DNA of 64,000 nt from Phoebastria nigripes (lineage: Eukaryota > Chordata > Aves > Procellariiformes > Diomedeidae): the NCBI GenBank assembly GCA_035582835.1, contig JAYKAV010003086.1:414161-478160 (forward strand), given 5' to 3'. Each line of letters opens with the position of its first letter. Within the stretch, counting starts at the first letter, position 1. Both the position numbers and the translations under genes were made by a program. Below the pieces are notes generated by a model, which did not search any database, had not been told where the DNA came from, and worked only from the letters and a program-made list of their open reading frames with translations. Shown here in pieces: positions 1 to 10,970 of this stretch.

Positions 1-990
1 GTTCTGGAGTATAGAGAATGACATGCAGGATTGCACCCTCAGTAAGTCAGGTTGTTGCATGTTGTTATGGAAATCTCCATAATTGGAAGATCAGTGAAAA
101 GCCATTACTTCCAAGGTACAAGTGTTTTAATTTCTATTATCCTGGTTAATGTATTTAATAAACAGATTAGTAAATATGAAACTACTTTTCATATGTTTGT
201 TGTGTAATTACAAATCTATCTGGATTTGGCAAGCATTTTGACATGGTTACTATATGATTTATTGCTTTCATGCTGTTGAAGTTTTTTGGTATTTGGATTC
301 TGGTTTTGTTGCAACTGACTGTGCTATTTAGATCAAAATGGGACACTTCCTTGCCAAAAAACCTTATCTACAAAGACACAGAACTAGTCTGTGCAGGGGA
401 TCACAAGCATTGAGTTCTTGTAAAGTATTTTCATTAGTCTCAGCCTAGTTCTTCATTGCACTACACAGGCTTGAAGTTTGGCATTTCCCACACTCAGTTT
501 TGTATGTGTCTTATTCACTGATATATTAAAAAAAGTTTATAGAGAAGGAGGGCTCACTTAACTGACCAGGAAATCAGGTTGTGGCTAAAAACCTTCCCCC
601 CTTTCCCCCCCCCTTTTTCCCCTTGTTGTGATACCTGGAATTTTCTTTTCTGTCAATGTACTTACTAAAAAATCAGAACAATTTACATTTTCTTCTTTGA
701 CTACCATGTTCAGGCAACATGTATTTGTTGCCTCTGTTCTGTTTTTTCTGTTTCCTTAGTTTCAAAGGCATGAGCTTGACAGTCACGTAGGTAGATTGAT
801 TTGGTACCTGGAAGGAACAAGACAGGCTGCTATGTAATGATGTCTGCCTCTGTTTTATGTGGCTACTTTATGTTAAAGTGCAATTAATCAGAGGCAATTA
901 ATTTCTTTGCAATAAGTTCTAAAGCTTCTACAACTGTAATACCTCTACGGACCTGGCAGAAAATTTGAGTTAGGTGAAGTAAAAACAGGT
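1..990. other. Intergenic or intronic sequence, no gene seen
   Basis: AT-rich DNA with no open frame of note and no repeat I can name. A C-rich stretch lies at about 596-620. The extracellular exons of the receptor remnant that starts downstream would be expected here if they survived, but I could not recognise the cysteine-rich ectodomain pattern in any frame. Confidence 0.5.
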
Positions 991-1023
991 ATGCAAACTG
1001 GTCATATGCTTTCTTTTTTTCAG

Positions 1024-1179
1024 TATCTGATGCAGTACAATCCAGTACTGATACTTTTCTTATTTGTCATAAGCCCTATTGTATTGTTGCTAATTCTGTC
1101 ATTTTTGGCTATCACAGCCTGTCACAAAATTAGTCAAACTCAAATGCATCAGTTATATGTGCACATTGATGCTGAACAT
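1024..1179 (+). pseudogene. Possible transmembrane exon of the receptor remnant
   Basis: A polypyrimidine tract plus CAG ends at 1023 and a GTAAAA donor-like site starts at 1180. The open frame between them encodes a strongly hydrophobic stretch (LILFLFVISPIVLLLILSFL) followed by a polar tail ending in HIDAEH. In ALK1/ALK2-type receptors a transmembrane segment is followed by a juxtamembrane region containing PRDVEY, so both position and pattern fit an exon of the decayed receptor seen downstream. The match is short and mostly hydrophobic, so it could be chance. The GS-domain exon expected between here and 2670 was not found. Confidence 0.3.
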
Positions 1180-1189
1180 GTAAAATAAA

Positions 1190-2669
1190 ATATTTCTTTT
1201 CTAAATATTGCATTTAATACTCATTGCAAAATCTAGCTGATTTAGAAAATAAGATTTTCTCAATACTGAGGGGGGAGGAGGGGGAAATTTTAAGTGATGC
1301 CAGTCAAGAATTCTGAAACTTTTTATAAAAGCTACTCTTTATTTCAATGATTTCTTTGTTTTAACTGGAAAAAAAAATCTCCCCCATGCTTAAGAATTGC
1401 TGGATTATTCTTGCACCTCAGGAGGTGGCTCAGTACTGCGATTTTTACTGCAAAACACTAGTAGATGTAGGTAGGTCAAGAGTTAATCATGTCTTACAGC
1501 AAAAATGTAAAAACCAAATCAAAACACTTTGTCAAAACTTACATTATACTTGTGAAGCATTCACATCTGAATTTAAAAACTTTACAAGTCTTGTTACATA
1601 AGATTATTCTACCTTTAAATAATTTGATACACATTTTCTTCACTGGAAGGAAGGTCGGATTTGGTAAGTTACTCAGCTGTGTTTAGTGATCTGCCTATGT
1701 ATGGTACCAAAACAACCATGCTATTTCACATTTAAAGACAATTAATTGTAAAGTTATAATGATAATTATTCTCCTGCCTTCCATATTCTATGTATCTCTA
1801 CAACAGGTGAAGTAAAATTGTAATTTAGTATTAGAAACCATCTCTGTTTCTCAAGTCATCTTCTAATTTTAAGGTATTCAATAGTGTATCACTGTAGATA
1901 CACTGGAGGGGATTACTAAAATTGCAATGCATTGCATGATTGAGTTGTTGTATTTAGTTCATTGAGGTAGAAGGTGGAGCTAGTCTGGGTGATACTATGC
2001 TTTCCATGTACCAATGAAAGAGTTTTTCTGTTGGGCTTTTGGCTTGTTTGTTTGTTTTTCTCATCAACAAATAATGCATGTCATTTTTTCATTCTTGTGA
2101 GTCTGGTTAGGGAACTACTCAAACTCTTTTAGCTTCCTGTTTGAACCTGTGAGAATATGAATATATTTGCTGGAACCTCAATTAAATATTTTTCTGCTGC
2201 AATGGAATTAAAGATTTTGGGAAAGATCAGCATCGTTGGAAGAAGGAGAATGAGAAAGAACAGTTGTCAGCTTTACTTTCCCTACTGAAGATTAAAGACA
2301 CAAGATAGCAATAAATCTTTTAACTGAGAGTGGAAGTCTACTATCTTTATTCTTCCCCAAAACTGAACATTTTTGCTTTAGGCATCAGATAGACATCACT
2401 GCTTGAGAACTGAACGGCAGTGAATTTGTTCACAAAAACCTACTGCAATGTTGCAGCTAGATGCTCTACTATCCAGAAGACTCACTGCACTGCTTTAAAA
2501 TCCTGAGACTATCTCCCATCTTTAATCTTATTATAAATGCTAAAAAGCTGCAGAGAAAAACAGCTGAAGTCCTTAATACACATCTACTTAAACTGTGCCC
2601 ATCTGTGAAAAGAAATATGTATCATTATTCAACAATTTGATATCTCTCGCATGCTTTTTTTTTTTAAAG
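1190..2669. other. Probable remnant intron, nothing recognised
   Basis: AT-rich sequence with short spurious frames only. I looked for the GS-domain signature (SGSGSGLP) that should precede the kinase exon at 2670 and did not see it. Confidence 0.4.
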
Positions 2670-2820
2670 AAAAGGCTACAATGGAGAAGTCTGGAAAGCT
2701 CAGTGGCAAGGAGAGAATGTTGCTGTGAGAATCTTTTCATCAAGGGATAAAAAAAAAAAATCATTATTTAAAGAAGCTGACATTTTTAGTACCATACTAC
2801 TTCAACATGAGTGTATATTG
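2670..2820 (+). pseudogene. Receptor remnant exon: kinase N-lobe (GEVW / VAVR)
   Basis: After a T-rich tract and AAAG acceptor the frame reads [20 protein letters not shown] and continues through an [18 protein letters not shown] segment. ALK1/ALK2 kinases have [20 protein letters not shown] and then RETELYNTVMLRHENILG at this point, with an intron after the last glycine codon begins. Here the ATP-anchoring lysine of VAVK is changed to arginine. A run of 12 A bases at 2749-2760 adds lysine codons relative to the family. The donor-like GT at 2821 appears displaced by one base from the ancestral border, so joining to the next block would shift frame. Confidence 0.8.
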
Positions 2821-3580
2821 GTATCATTATCTCCAAGTAAAAAGGACTAATTTTTCATATATTTATCTCTTAATGAGAAAATCTTAGTCATGTCCTTTTA
2901 GGATTCTTTTGGGGGGGGGGGAAGGAGTTATGTTGTACTTAATTTTTGTTCAAGTCTATAATTTACTTGAAATTTTTTATAGAGAGAAGAACTTACGAAG
3001 TATCTGAATTATATGACTTTGAAATATTTTTTTCTTACAAGCCTGTAATTTTGCAGACAGTTATCTCTCTGGTTTTGTTTGTTGTTTGTTAAAGAGGTTA
3101 GATAAGAACATGATCTATGTGGCACAGAAACTTTTCATTTCCTTTTTTCAAACTAAAGCAACATTCAGGCTCCCTCATACGTTATGGGACTGGAGAAAAG
3201 TGTCCATTATGAATCTGTCTAAAATTATCATTTTCATAGTTTATTCATTTACTTAAATTCTAATCAAAACCAATTTTACTTAGTAAGGTGGTGAAACAGA
3301 AAAGTAGTCTTTAGAATAAGACCTAGGAGGAATTGATCTCTTGTAACAGACTACAATTCTTACTGATCAGTGAGTTCATAGTCATTGGCACAAAAAAGAT
3401 GGTTTGATAAGAAACAAGGATTGTGTTTTGATTTTTTTTNTTTAAAAAAAAAAAAAACAAGCTGGAGTTAATTAGTATCTCTACTGATAGATTTACTGAT
3501 CCACTCCTGCCATATCAAATTCTTTTCAGATGCAAGCATAGTAACACAAGTTAATGAAAAGAATTTCCTTTTTGTTTTAG

Positions 3581-3680
3581 GGTTCATTGCATCAGATGTG
3601 ACATCAAGAAATTCCAGTAGAAATTCAGCCTTGCTACCACAAAAATGAGTCACTGTAACTACCTGCAGTGACATANAGTT
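3581..3680 (+). pseudogene. Receptor remnant exon: GFIASD block, truncated
   Basis: A TTTTTGTTTTAG acceptor is followed by sequence encoding GFIASDVTSRNSS, matching the ALK1/ALK2 exon that begins GFIASDMTSR. After about 14 codons the similarity becomes frame-broken (fragments resembling YHE..SL..YLQ can be read in shifted frames) and it disappears by about 3680, where an N is present. The remaining two thirds of this exon in intact receptors, including the HRDLKSKN catalytic loop, is not found before the next block. Confidence 0.75.
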
Positions 3681-3684
3681 GATA

Positions 3685-4480
3685 ATTTATGGTTGTTTAA
3701 ATTTTATACTTTTTGTGGTAAGTGCTCTTGTATATCTACATGTTAAAATATTTGGGTCAGAAGGTAAACCAGCAACAGCACGTCGGCATTAAAATGTAAA
3801 AATATCTTTGTTAAGAATTGTGCTGCTGCATTGCTGATCTCAGTAAGGAATTTTCATTGTTTGAAAAATAACCTCTTTTATAACAAATTCTGGATTAAAA
3901 ATAACCTGTTCTCCTTGTAGTTAGTAGATCTGCTCATTTTCTATCTATCTCCCTTGAAGCATTTGAGGCCGTAACTCCTATGATATGTAATCCCAGTTTG
4001 TTTCTACTATATCTTAAAATATAGGAATGTGTCACACAGAAAATGGATGGAACAGATATGCAACGAGGAGTTTGAACTTCGTGCTAGAAAGAGATGAAAT
4101 CCAGGAGGCTTTGAATGTGGGAGATGAGTCTCGACATTTAGAAAATGTTCTCAAATGCAGAGTGTTCCCTAGAGATGAAACAGTTTTGTTGCTGTCTTTT
4201 GTGGTGATTAGGTCTTATTCTGAGGTTGAAAACCTAACTTTTTGTTTTTTAATCCCCAGAAAGGCTGAAAAATTTCAACAGCTTCCTTTGCTAGGTTTCT
4301 CTTCTAGAGCATGCTTACAGGCAGTCACGTACAAAGGTCAGCCAGAACAAGGGTGCTTTAAGCTGCTTCAGGTTTGTTTATGAGCACCTTCAGATCTGTC
4401 CTTTACAGCCAAAAGCCCTTTACAGTAGTCTCTGCCCTGCTAGTGAAGGCCCCATTCATTTCTGAGACATAGCCTGGACG
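3685..4480. other. Unassigned stretch with a 118-codon open frame
   Basis: No repeat or receptor exon is recognised. A + strand frame at 4027-4383 is open for 118 codons. Its product has no motif I know, no clear splice context and ordinary composition, so I do not call it a gene. Confidence 0.4.
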
Positions 4481-4485
4481 TCTGT

Positions 4486-5050
4486 GTGAAGAATCAGAGA
4501 AAAATAGGCCTGAAAAAGATTCCAGAAATCAAACCTTTCACACTCCTCCAAAGCAAGATAAACCATATCCATGTGCTTGGCAAACATTTGCCTAGACTAT
4601 TTCTGAAAGATTTGGCAGGCTGTTTCTGGTGGATATCCTACAATTTCCCTAGGCAATACATTTCATTACTTCACTAGCCTTATCTTTAGAAAGCTTTTTT
4701 TGATGTCCAACCTGATTTTCCTTGCTTCAGTTGTTGTGAAGGGAAATAAGATATGTTTGCCACAACTTGTTCGTGACAAAATGCATGTTGACTCTTGCTT
4801 ACTGTCATGGTGGTACTCAAAAATAATGTTGGATGATTCATTCCAGTTTTGTTTTTTTTTCCCCAAACAATCAAAACAAAGTTGACTGGTATATAATTTC
4901 TTATATCTTTCCTTTTGTCCTTCTTCAAAAGAATCACTGCCCGCTATCCCAAACTTTCGGTACATTCCCAATCCTTCACAAGCTGTCAAAATAACACCAA
5001 GTCCCAACTTCGCTTCAGCTGTTTCTTTAAACTCCTGTAATGAGCAAATC
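4486..5050 (-). repeat. Old CR1 LINE fragment (minus orientation)
   Basis: The stretch around 4650-4740 (TTCATTACTTCACTAGCC, then GATGTCCAACCTGATTTTCC) is the antisense of the CR1 3' region found in many bird copies. The following bases (ATGCATGTTGACTCTTGCTT) parallel the antisense CR1 at 26.4 kb in this window. It is strongly diverged, with ends uncertain by tens of bases, and was inserted into the receptor remnant. Confidence 0.6.
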
Positions 5051-5244
5051 ACCTTGGACTAATTTGAAGGCAATATTCTACCAGTTTTCACTTTTTCTCA
5101 CGAAGGGATATAGTCAGCTAGCTGGCAACTTCCCGTAATTTCAGGGTTTAATTAGCCTAGATGAAATAATCTGCCACTTCCTGTTAGACCATTTCTGCTT
5201 TGCTGTAGCGCTTCAGCCTTTCTACATACCTGATTTGGTATTAG

Positions 5245-5798
5245 TGTCCTGGTTCGGGCTGGGACAGAGTTAACTTTCTTCCCAGTAGCTGGGGGNTGTG
5301 CTGTGTTTTGGGTTCGGTATAATAGGAGCGTTGATGGCCCATTGATGTTTTGGGTGTTGCTGGGTGGTGCTTGCAACCGGGCACTTTTCGGCCCCCCATG
5401 CCCTGCCAGGTGTGTGGGAAGCTGGGGGTGGGGGGGTTGACCCAGCTGGCCAATGGGGTATTCCATACCATGCGATGTCATGCTCAGTATAAAAACTGGG
5501 GGGGGGGGGGCTCTGGCATCCCGGGACGGGCTCTTGCGTATTGGGCAACGCATCGTTTTGGCAGGTGGTGAGCAGTTGCATTGTGCATTGCCTGTTTTGT
5601 ATGTTCTGTTGTTGTTGTTGTTATCACTGTTATTACTACTGTTCTACTTTGGTTTATTTCAATTATTAAACTGTTTTTATCTCAACTTGTGAGTTTTCCT
5701 ACTCGTGCCCTCCCAATTCTCTCCCCCATCCCACCGGAGTGGGGGGGTGAGCGAGTGGCTGTGTAGTGTTTAGGTGCTGCCAGGGTTAAACCACGACA
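5245..5798 (+). mobile_element. Solo LTR of an avian endogenous retrovirus (ERVL-like)
   Basis: The element starts TGTCCTGGTTCGGGCTGGGA and ends GGTTAAACCACGACA, so it has TG...CA ends. It contains a TATAAAA box at 5488-5494 and an ATTAAA polyadenylation signal at 5665-5670, which fixes the + orientation. Flanking 5-mers ATTAG (5240-5244) and AATAG (5799-5803) are a near-match target-site duplication. No gag, pol or env sequence adjoins it, so it is a solo LTR left by recombination. Apparent short ORFs across it are not genes. It belongs to the same family as the inverted copy at 39128-39784. Confidence 0.85.
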
Positions 5799-5893
5799 AA
5801 TAGATAATACTGATTTATTAAATGTGATAATACTAACTTCAAATCTATATGAATTAAACTTTCATTTTGAAGTACTTTTTATCTTCATTTTAG

Positions 5894-6091
5894 GCCTTGC
5901 AGTAATGTGTTCCTGGACAAAGAACTGATCAGATGTTGGAAACAATCCTAGACTTGGCACAAAATGGTACGTGGCACCAGAACTTCTTTATGACTCAATT
6001 TTGGTTGATGGCTTTGATGCCCATAAGCATATTGACATGTGGGCATTTGTTCTTGTTCTATGGGCAATAACAAGAAGAACATTCAGTAATG
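5894..6091 (+). pseudogene. Receptor remnant exon: activation segment to subdomain XI
   Basis: Bounded by a TTTTAG acceptor and a GTAAGG donor, both intact. The frame reads GLAVMCSWTKN, a TGA stop at 5926-5928, then [20 protein letters not shown] and a continuation with [12 protein letters not shown] and ITRRTFSNG. In ALK1/ALK2 this exon reads GLAVMHSQ...[20 protein letters not shown] and ends at SNG or VNG. The APE motif is retained, while the RYMAPE core is altered to WYVAPE. This is the best preserved block, with a single in-frame stop in almost 200 bases. Confidence 0.88.
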
Positions 6092-6866
6092 GTAAGGCCA
6101 AAAAAAAGAAAAGAAAAATTACAGGTTTAGAAAAACTCAAATTTTAAGTAGAATTAGGGATTCCTTGTCAATGAGTTAGTGTTTTAGTGACTAATTAGCA
6201 ATATTGGAATTGCACTACTAATATAAAATCTGTTCTGTAGCAACAATAAACACAGAAAAAATAACAAATGTTAACTTAGCCAGCCAGAAAATCAATATGC
6301 CAGAATGCTCTTTTCCCTTACCTGCATTGCATTTGGAAGCCCTCGATGCTTTCTAGAAAGAATGAGTTTGCTCTGTTCGTTGCATACCACCTTTTTAGGA
6401 GCAAGATGGAGTCTTTAGGCATTTTGTAGAAATGGTACCTTCATAATTGCACGCTGTTGTTTAAGATGGCGTGTTTTGCTCATATGTAAGGTATTCAGAA
6501 GCTGCAGCATGCTTTACAGGGATACAGGAATGATAATAGGTTCCTCTGGGAAAAATTCGGGGAATGCAAGAGGAAGGGCAAGGAATGCATACAATTCCTG
6601 CAATAGTGTGGTAGCTCTAGGCACGTGGTCTGTTTTCAGCTGTTGTTTTTTCCATTCATTCGATGTTTTTCAGCTTGTTTTCCTTCCATTGTTGCGTATT
6701 TTCTTCAATTTATATTCTGAGTGACTTCTAATAGGTATCATAATTTATTTTTCCCCATTTTGGTTTCCTAGCGTAACTGTAAAATCCTTCACATCCTTTT
6801 CAAAGGAGAGGATCTCAAGCTGGTTATCATAAGGCTAGTGATCCGGCGACAGCTAGCTGATTATGT
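6092..6866. other. Remnant intron, no feature recognised
   Basis: Ordinary AT-rich sequence with one spurious 82-codon frame (6476-6724) that lacks any motif or splice context. Confidence 0.4.
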
Positions 6867-8310
6867 GTCCTGGTTTTCTTCGGCTTGCAGATAACACGTT
6901 AAGACATCTAAAAGTGGATTATATTATTTGGTTCAATGTTGGTTTATGTGATAAACAGCTCATTCCCACAAACACGAAGGAGCACAGAGGCACAGCAGCA
7001 GGTGGGCGAACCCCTATAGCCCAGTAAGAGGAATGGAGACCCTGTCCCAAAGCTGTCCTGGGAGAGCCATCAGCCTCACTGTCCAGGTGCGAGACCCAGA
7101 CGATGAACCTGCTGGAGAGGCTCTCTGGATCACCTTGCAGACTGAGGTAGGGTTGCTGCCAGCACATGGCACACATGGTACGGGATGCAGCTGAAAAGTG
7201 TGTTGGGGTTGTGCTAGACTTGCCATGGCATGTTTAGGGGAGGAACCAAAGGCGGGGAAAGGGAGGGATCGAGGTGGTTTGGGGAGAACCAAGCATGGGA
7301 AAAAAGAGGGGAAAAAGGGATAAAAGGGGCTGGTTGTGTATAAACAGGTGACCAGTCATTACACTTAAGGTCATTATGCTTTGGTCATTACATTATGGCT
7401 GCACCCTGTGCTGTACCAGCACAGTCTGTCCTGTCATCTGATGAAACTCCATTGCTAACTATTTTCTTGGGCGAGGGACAACGTATTCTGTGTGCACCGA
7501 GGTGCAAGTGCCAGCAAGTGGAGCTGGGCCACAGGTGACAGGGCCCACGCGTCTGTGCTGCAGCAGCTGGAGCAAGGGAGGGTGCCTGCGGGAGTGCGCG
7601 ATCACTAGTGAAGGTCAGGCTGTGTTTGTTGGCAAGTAGGTCAAGTGGCCAGGTTATGTGTGTGCCTTTCTGCAAGTGGGACTCCTGGAGGAGCTGGCTG
7701 CCAGAGCCAACCCCAGCAGGTCCAGGCCAGCTGCTGGAGAGACCATAAGGTATGGGGTTGACTGGGAGACCAGTTGGTATGTGTCTATCTGTGCAGGAGG
7801 CAACTGGAGAGAGAGAGGATGCGGGACAGCTACTGGATGCTCTGTGTGTCTAAGTCCCGTTACTGGAGGGATGCAGAGCACGTGTGTCTGTGCGCTGGTG
7901 CGTGTATGGGGTGGGAGGTCCTCTACCAGCAGCTGAAGTGGGGCTGTAGGCCATGGGAACTCGCAGGCCCAGGTGCTAGAGGCTGGGCAGGTGTGAGGGT
8001 CCAGGGGCAGCTGCCGGATAGACTGCCTGAGCCNGGCTGCTGGAGGGATCTGCACTGTAGGTACACGTAGAGGTTTTTCACTAACAGACCTCCATCCTGA
8101 TCAGCCAGAGAGGGGAGCAGGATGCGGCTGTCAGTGCCATTTGTGCGCGTGCCGAGTGCTTCGTGCTTCTGTGTTGTTCTGCGTGCCCCTGCCCGCTGGG
8201 AAGAGGTGCTCGGCCCTGCGACTGGTGGGACCCGGGGGCATGGAGCTGCAGCAGCCTCGCCGCTGTCGAGCTGCCGCATTCTGCAGATCCCCAACACGCT
8301 GTTCTCATGA
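6867..8310 (+). mobile_element. GC-rich LTR-like retroelement block
   Basis: A 1.4-kb block much richer in G+C than its AT-rich surroundings, with an abrupt right end near 8310. It holds a TATA-like motif (ATAAAAG, 7320-7326) after a purine-rich stretch, then short phrases recurring in variant form (CTGGAGGGATGCAGAG, CTGGAGGGATCTGCAC, CTGGAGAGAGAG, GTGTGTCTGTGCGCTGG). I recognise the style as that of long LTRs repeated in bird genomes but cannot name the family or fix the left end. The start given is where TGTCCTGG occurs at 6867 and is a guess. ORFs in all frames here are composition artefacts. Confidence 0.4.
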
Positions 8311-8534
8311 GGTTTTTTTAATTTTTTTTAATGTTTTCCTTAGCTTTCAGCAAAATGACCATATTAGCATTTTGCAGACTTCCCTTCTGTTACTAATGCT
8401 ATAGTTATGATGTTAATTTAGTTTCAGTTGTTGGCTTAGCAATTTGTTGTTCTTACTATTGCTGGATAGGTGTAGTCATAGTTGTTGAATAAAGAAGTAA
8501 ATAAACTTTCATGTAAAAATAGCTTTTTCTTTAG

Positions 8535-8651
8535 GAATTGCAGAGGAATTTAAAGTACCGTTTTAGGATTGCGTTCCACTATTTTTCCTCATCTCTTCAA
8601 AGCTAGGATGTACAGAACAGCAAAAACCACACCAGATGACTTTCAGACCCT
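8535..8651 (+). pseudogene. Receptor remnant exon: segment after SNG
   Basis: A CTTTTTCTTTAG acceptor and a GTAAGT donor frame this block. It reads GIAEEFKVPF and then a TAG stop at 8564-8566 where the family has tyrosine (GIVEDYKPPFYDVVP in ALK1/ALK2). A CTEQQKP stretch matches CVDQQRP. After a frameshift the last codons resemble NRWFSDP with the tryptophan replaced by TGA (8637-8639). The exon begins and ends at the family's usual borders, which strongly supports common descent. Confidence 0.8.
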
Positions 8652-9338
8652 GTAAGTATTTTAAAGATAAAATTTTGGTTCTGTTTTTGAAAACATTCTT
8701 GCAACTCTAAACGTACATGATGTATAATAAAATGCAGCTTGATAAAGTACACTGAGTTCCCCCTTCCCCAGCTTTCATCTCATTATTGTGTCTTCCTTAT
8801 TTGCTATTTACTGAGTTAAAATATAATTAGTTAGTAGTGCATGTAAGGTATATAGGTACACATAAAGGGCATCACCTATATAATTTAATTTGTGACATCA
8901 CTAAAGTATTACTTGATTTACCTATTGGGCACTAGTAAGAACATTTTTAAACCAAGCTACTTCTTCATTTTCTCCTTTTAAGATGCTATGCGTAGGACTT
9001 CATTACATTTTTGAAAGGTTATTTATTCTTAGGCTTTCCTTGAGAAGAGTATAGGCACCCAGAAAGGTGAGGGGCTCAAAGCATTTGTCTTGGATGTCGA
9101 TACCCACATCCTGCCTCTGTGCCACTGGAGGAGCTGAGATTTGGAGGATGGCAATCCACCAGCTGAGGATTTAGGAAGAAGCAGGTGCTGAAGGAACCCA
9201 GAAAGCTGAAGCATGAAGTGTATACAATGTTTACGTGCTTCCAAGCAGTCAATATATTTTTTCCAATTTCAATTTTAGTTTTATGGATCTTCAGTCTTGA
9301 TTTAGGTCATTAAATTTTACTTGGATCTTGCTGTGTTT

Positions 9339-9370
<32 letters not shown>

Positions 9371-10840
9371 AAAAAATATATATATATATATAAAAAATTT
9401 GGATATCAGTTATGAGAGAGATAAGGTACTTAGTGATTTTTAAGGTCTGGTTTAGTTTCATTATCCAAGAAAAGCAAATATAAGCATTTTAAAGGGAAAA
9501 GTAATTTTTTTTCCCCCAGTCTTAGTTATCAAAGACAGGAAGAATTTAGCTATGAATTTTTTAATATATGGTGGGGGAGCTTTAAAATTATTCTTTAGGA
9601 TCTGAATTCAGGTCTATTGTATATGATTTCAAAATTAAGTAGTTATTTTGCTCTAGTGTATATTATTTAAAGCTGCCTAACAGAAGAAGTTCATTTGATC
9701 CTCGTGTCCCTGTGTAGTGATGGTGAGGACTACTGCACATGGAGGACCCAGTGACCCATGCCAGAGTGTGCCTGAGCAGGTGCGGGCTGTGCTGCGCTGT
9801 GCTATGCTGTGCGTGGCCCTTGGCCGCGGGATAAACTCCGCCAGCTCACTGCAAGTGAGGAGCCTGCGGACAGCACCCGCTCTCGCTAGCCCCGCTGCCT
9901 TGTCCCAGTGCACTACTTGTTCTCATCAAAAACCATGACTCCCTCCCTCTGTTCTTTTCAGATGCGTGTGGCTTTTCCTTTCCTAGCAAAGACATCGGAG
10001 TTCTCTAACACTGTTAAACTTAATATGTAAATTATGCATATATATATTTTTATTACAAAAAGTTACAGAAGTTAGAATAAATAAGGTACCTTTTGACATT
10101 TTTATTGAGATATTTTGAGAAGTATTCAGGATTAACACATACTAGCAAAGTTCTACCCTAATTCACTCATGTCACTCAAGTGTAGGTACAAATGGGAATA
10201 GGCATTGATCTGTAATTCACATAATTATAATGTCATCTTGACAGAACTTGCTAGCTAATGTATGGAATAGCAAGAATAAAATAATTTTATTTTAGCTAAA
10301 ACTGATTAGTTTTAGCTAGTTTAACTAAAACTGATTTCAATAGCATGACACAAACTGGTTGCAAAAAATGGAATTTTATGCCTTCCCCTTTCTTTTTTAT
10401 TTCATCTGCCAGTCTACATTGATTTTTTTTTTTCTGTTTGAAACTAGAAGCAACTGCATAATTGTCAATTAGCAGCATAAATGATTTCATACCACCCACA
10501 CCCATTTTGCAAAGCTTGCAGACTGTGTTCATACGGAAATGTTATGTATAGCAGTGAATGAATTACACACAGTTCTTCAAAGATTACTAATCGAGAGAGT
10601 ATTATAATTGCTAAAACGTGGAGGAAAATGTATAAAGCTCTTTGGGTGCTTTAAAATATCTCACTGTAGGTGCAGGTTACGATGTAATTTTTAACACAAT
10701 TCCACAGTACAGCAAAACATAAAAATAACCTTTGGAAAATATTCCAGCAGCAATTTGGTCCTTAAACACCATATGGAGAAGTAACTAATCCTATACATGA
10801 CTCGATGATTCAGTGGGATAATCTACAGAAGAATTTTCAT
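8652..10840. other. Remnant intron or intergenic DNA with a GC-rich patch
   Basis: Mostly AT-rich without genes. A TG/TA microsatellite lies at 9340-9392. A GC-richer patch at about 9690-9930 contains GCTGTGCTGCGCTGTGCTAT and may be a repeat fragment, which I cannot assign. Confidence 0.4.
9340..9392. repeat. (TG)n/(TA)n microsatellite
   Basis: An alternating TG run passes directly into TA runs interrupted by an A6 block. This alternating purine-pyrimidine DNA is likely to be length-polymorphic. Confidence 0.9.
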
Positions 10841-10849
10841 ATGGCATTC

Positions 10850-10970
10850 TCAATGTTCTTCAGCACATCCTTTTCTATCTCCAACCCATGCTTATGATAC
10901 GCTGGCAGATGCACTGCCGACACTGAAGCCTGAGTTGAAAAGCAAAATGAATATCCATTTTATCTGTATT
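10850..10970 (+). pseudogene. Possible last kinase exon of the receptor remnant
   Basis: In shifted frames the stretch holds AACCCATG..GATACGCTGGCAGATGCACTGC..ACTGAAG, comparable to the family's NPSARLTALRIKKTL segment. No single frame carries it and no clean acceptor is seen. It is in the right order and strand after the 8535 block. Chance similarity is quite possible. Confidence 0.25.

Larger units (their letters stand above)
2670..8651 (+). pseudogene. ACVR1/ACVRL1-like type I TGF-beta-family receptor kinase pseudogene (ALK1/ALK2-like)
   Basis: Four separated blocks encode consecutive parts of a type I activin/BMP receptor serine-threonine kinase: the glycine-loop/VAVK region (2670-2820), the GFIASD exon (3581-3680), the activation segment through subdomain XI (5894-6091), and the segment after SNG (8535-8651). 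They occur in the right order and strand, with introns between them where ALK1/ALK2 genes have them, so this is not a processed copy. Defects visible: an apparent frame break at the first junction, loss of the half-exon holding the HRDLKSKN catalytic loop, TGA at 5926-5928, TAG at 8564-8566, a frameshift and TGA at 8637-8639. Intact family members are membrane receptors that phosphorylate SMAD proteins; this copy cannot make a kinase. Preserved exon borders suggest decay of a once functional paralogue. ALK1 and ALK2 fit about equally well. Confidence 0.8.

Noticed and set aside
5152..5766. Cluster of ORFs on both strands
   Set aside because: Contained in the solo LTR at 5245-5798; compositional.
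7014..8404. Multiple ORFs of 60-133 codons
   Set aside because: They overlap in all frames of a GC-rich repeat-like block, several contain N, and none has a domain.
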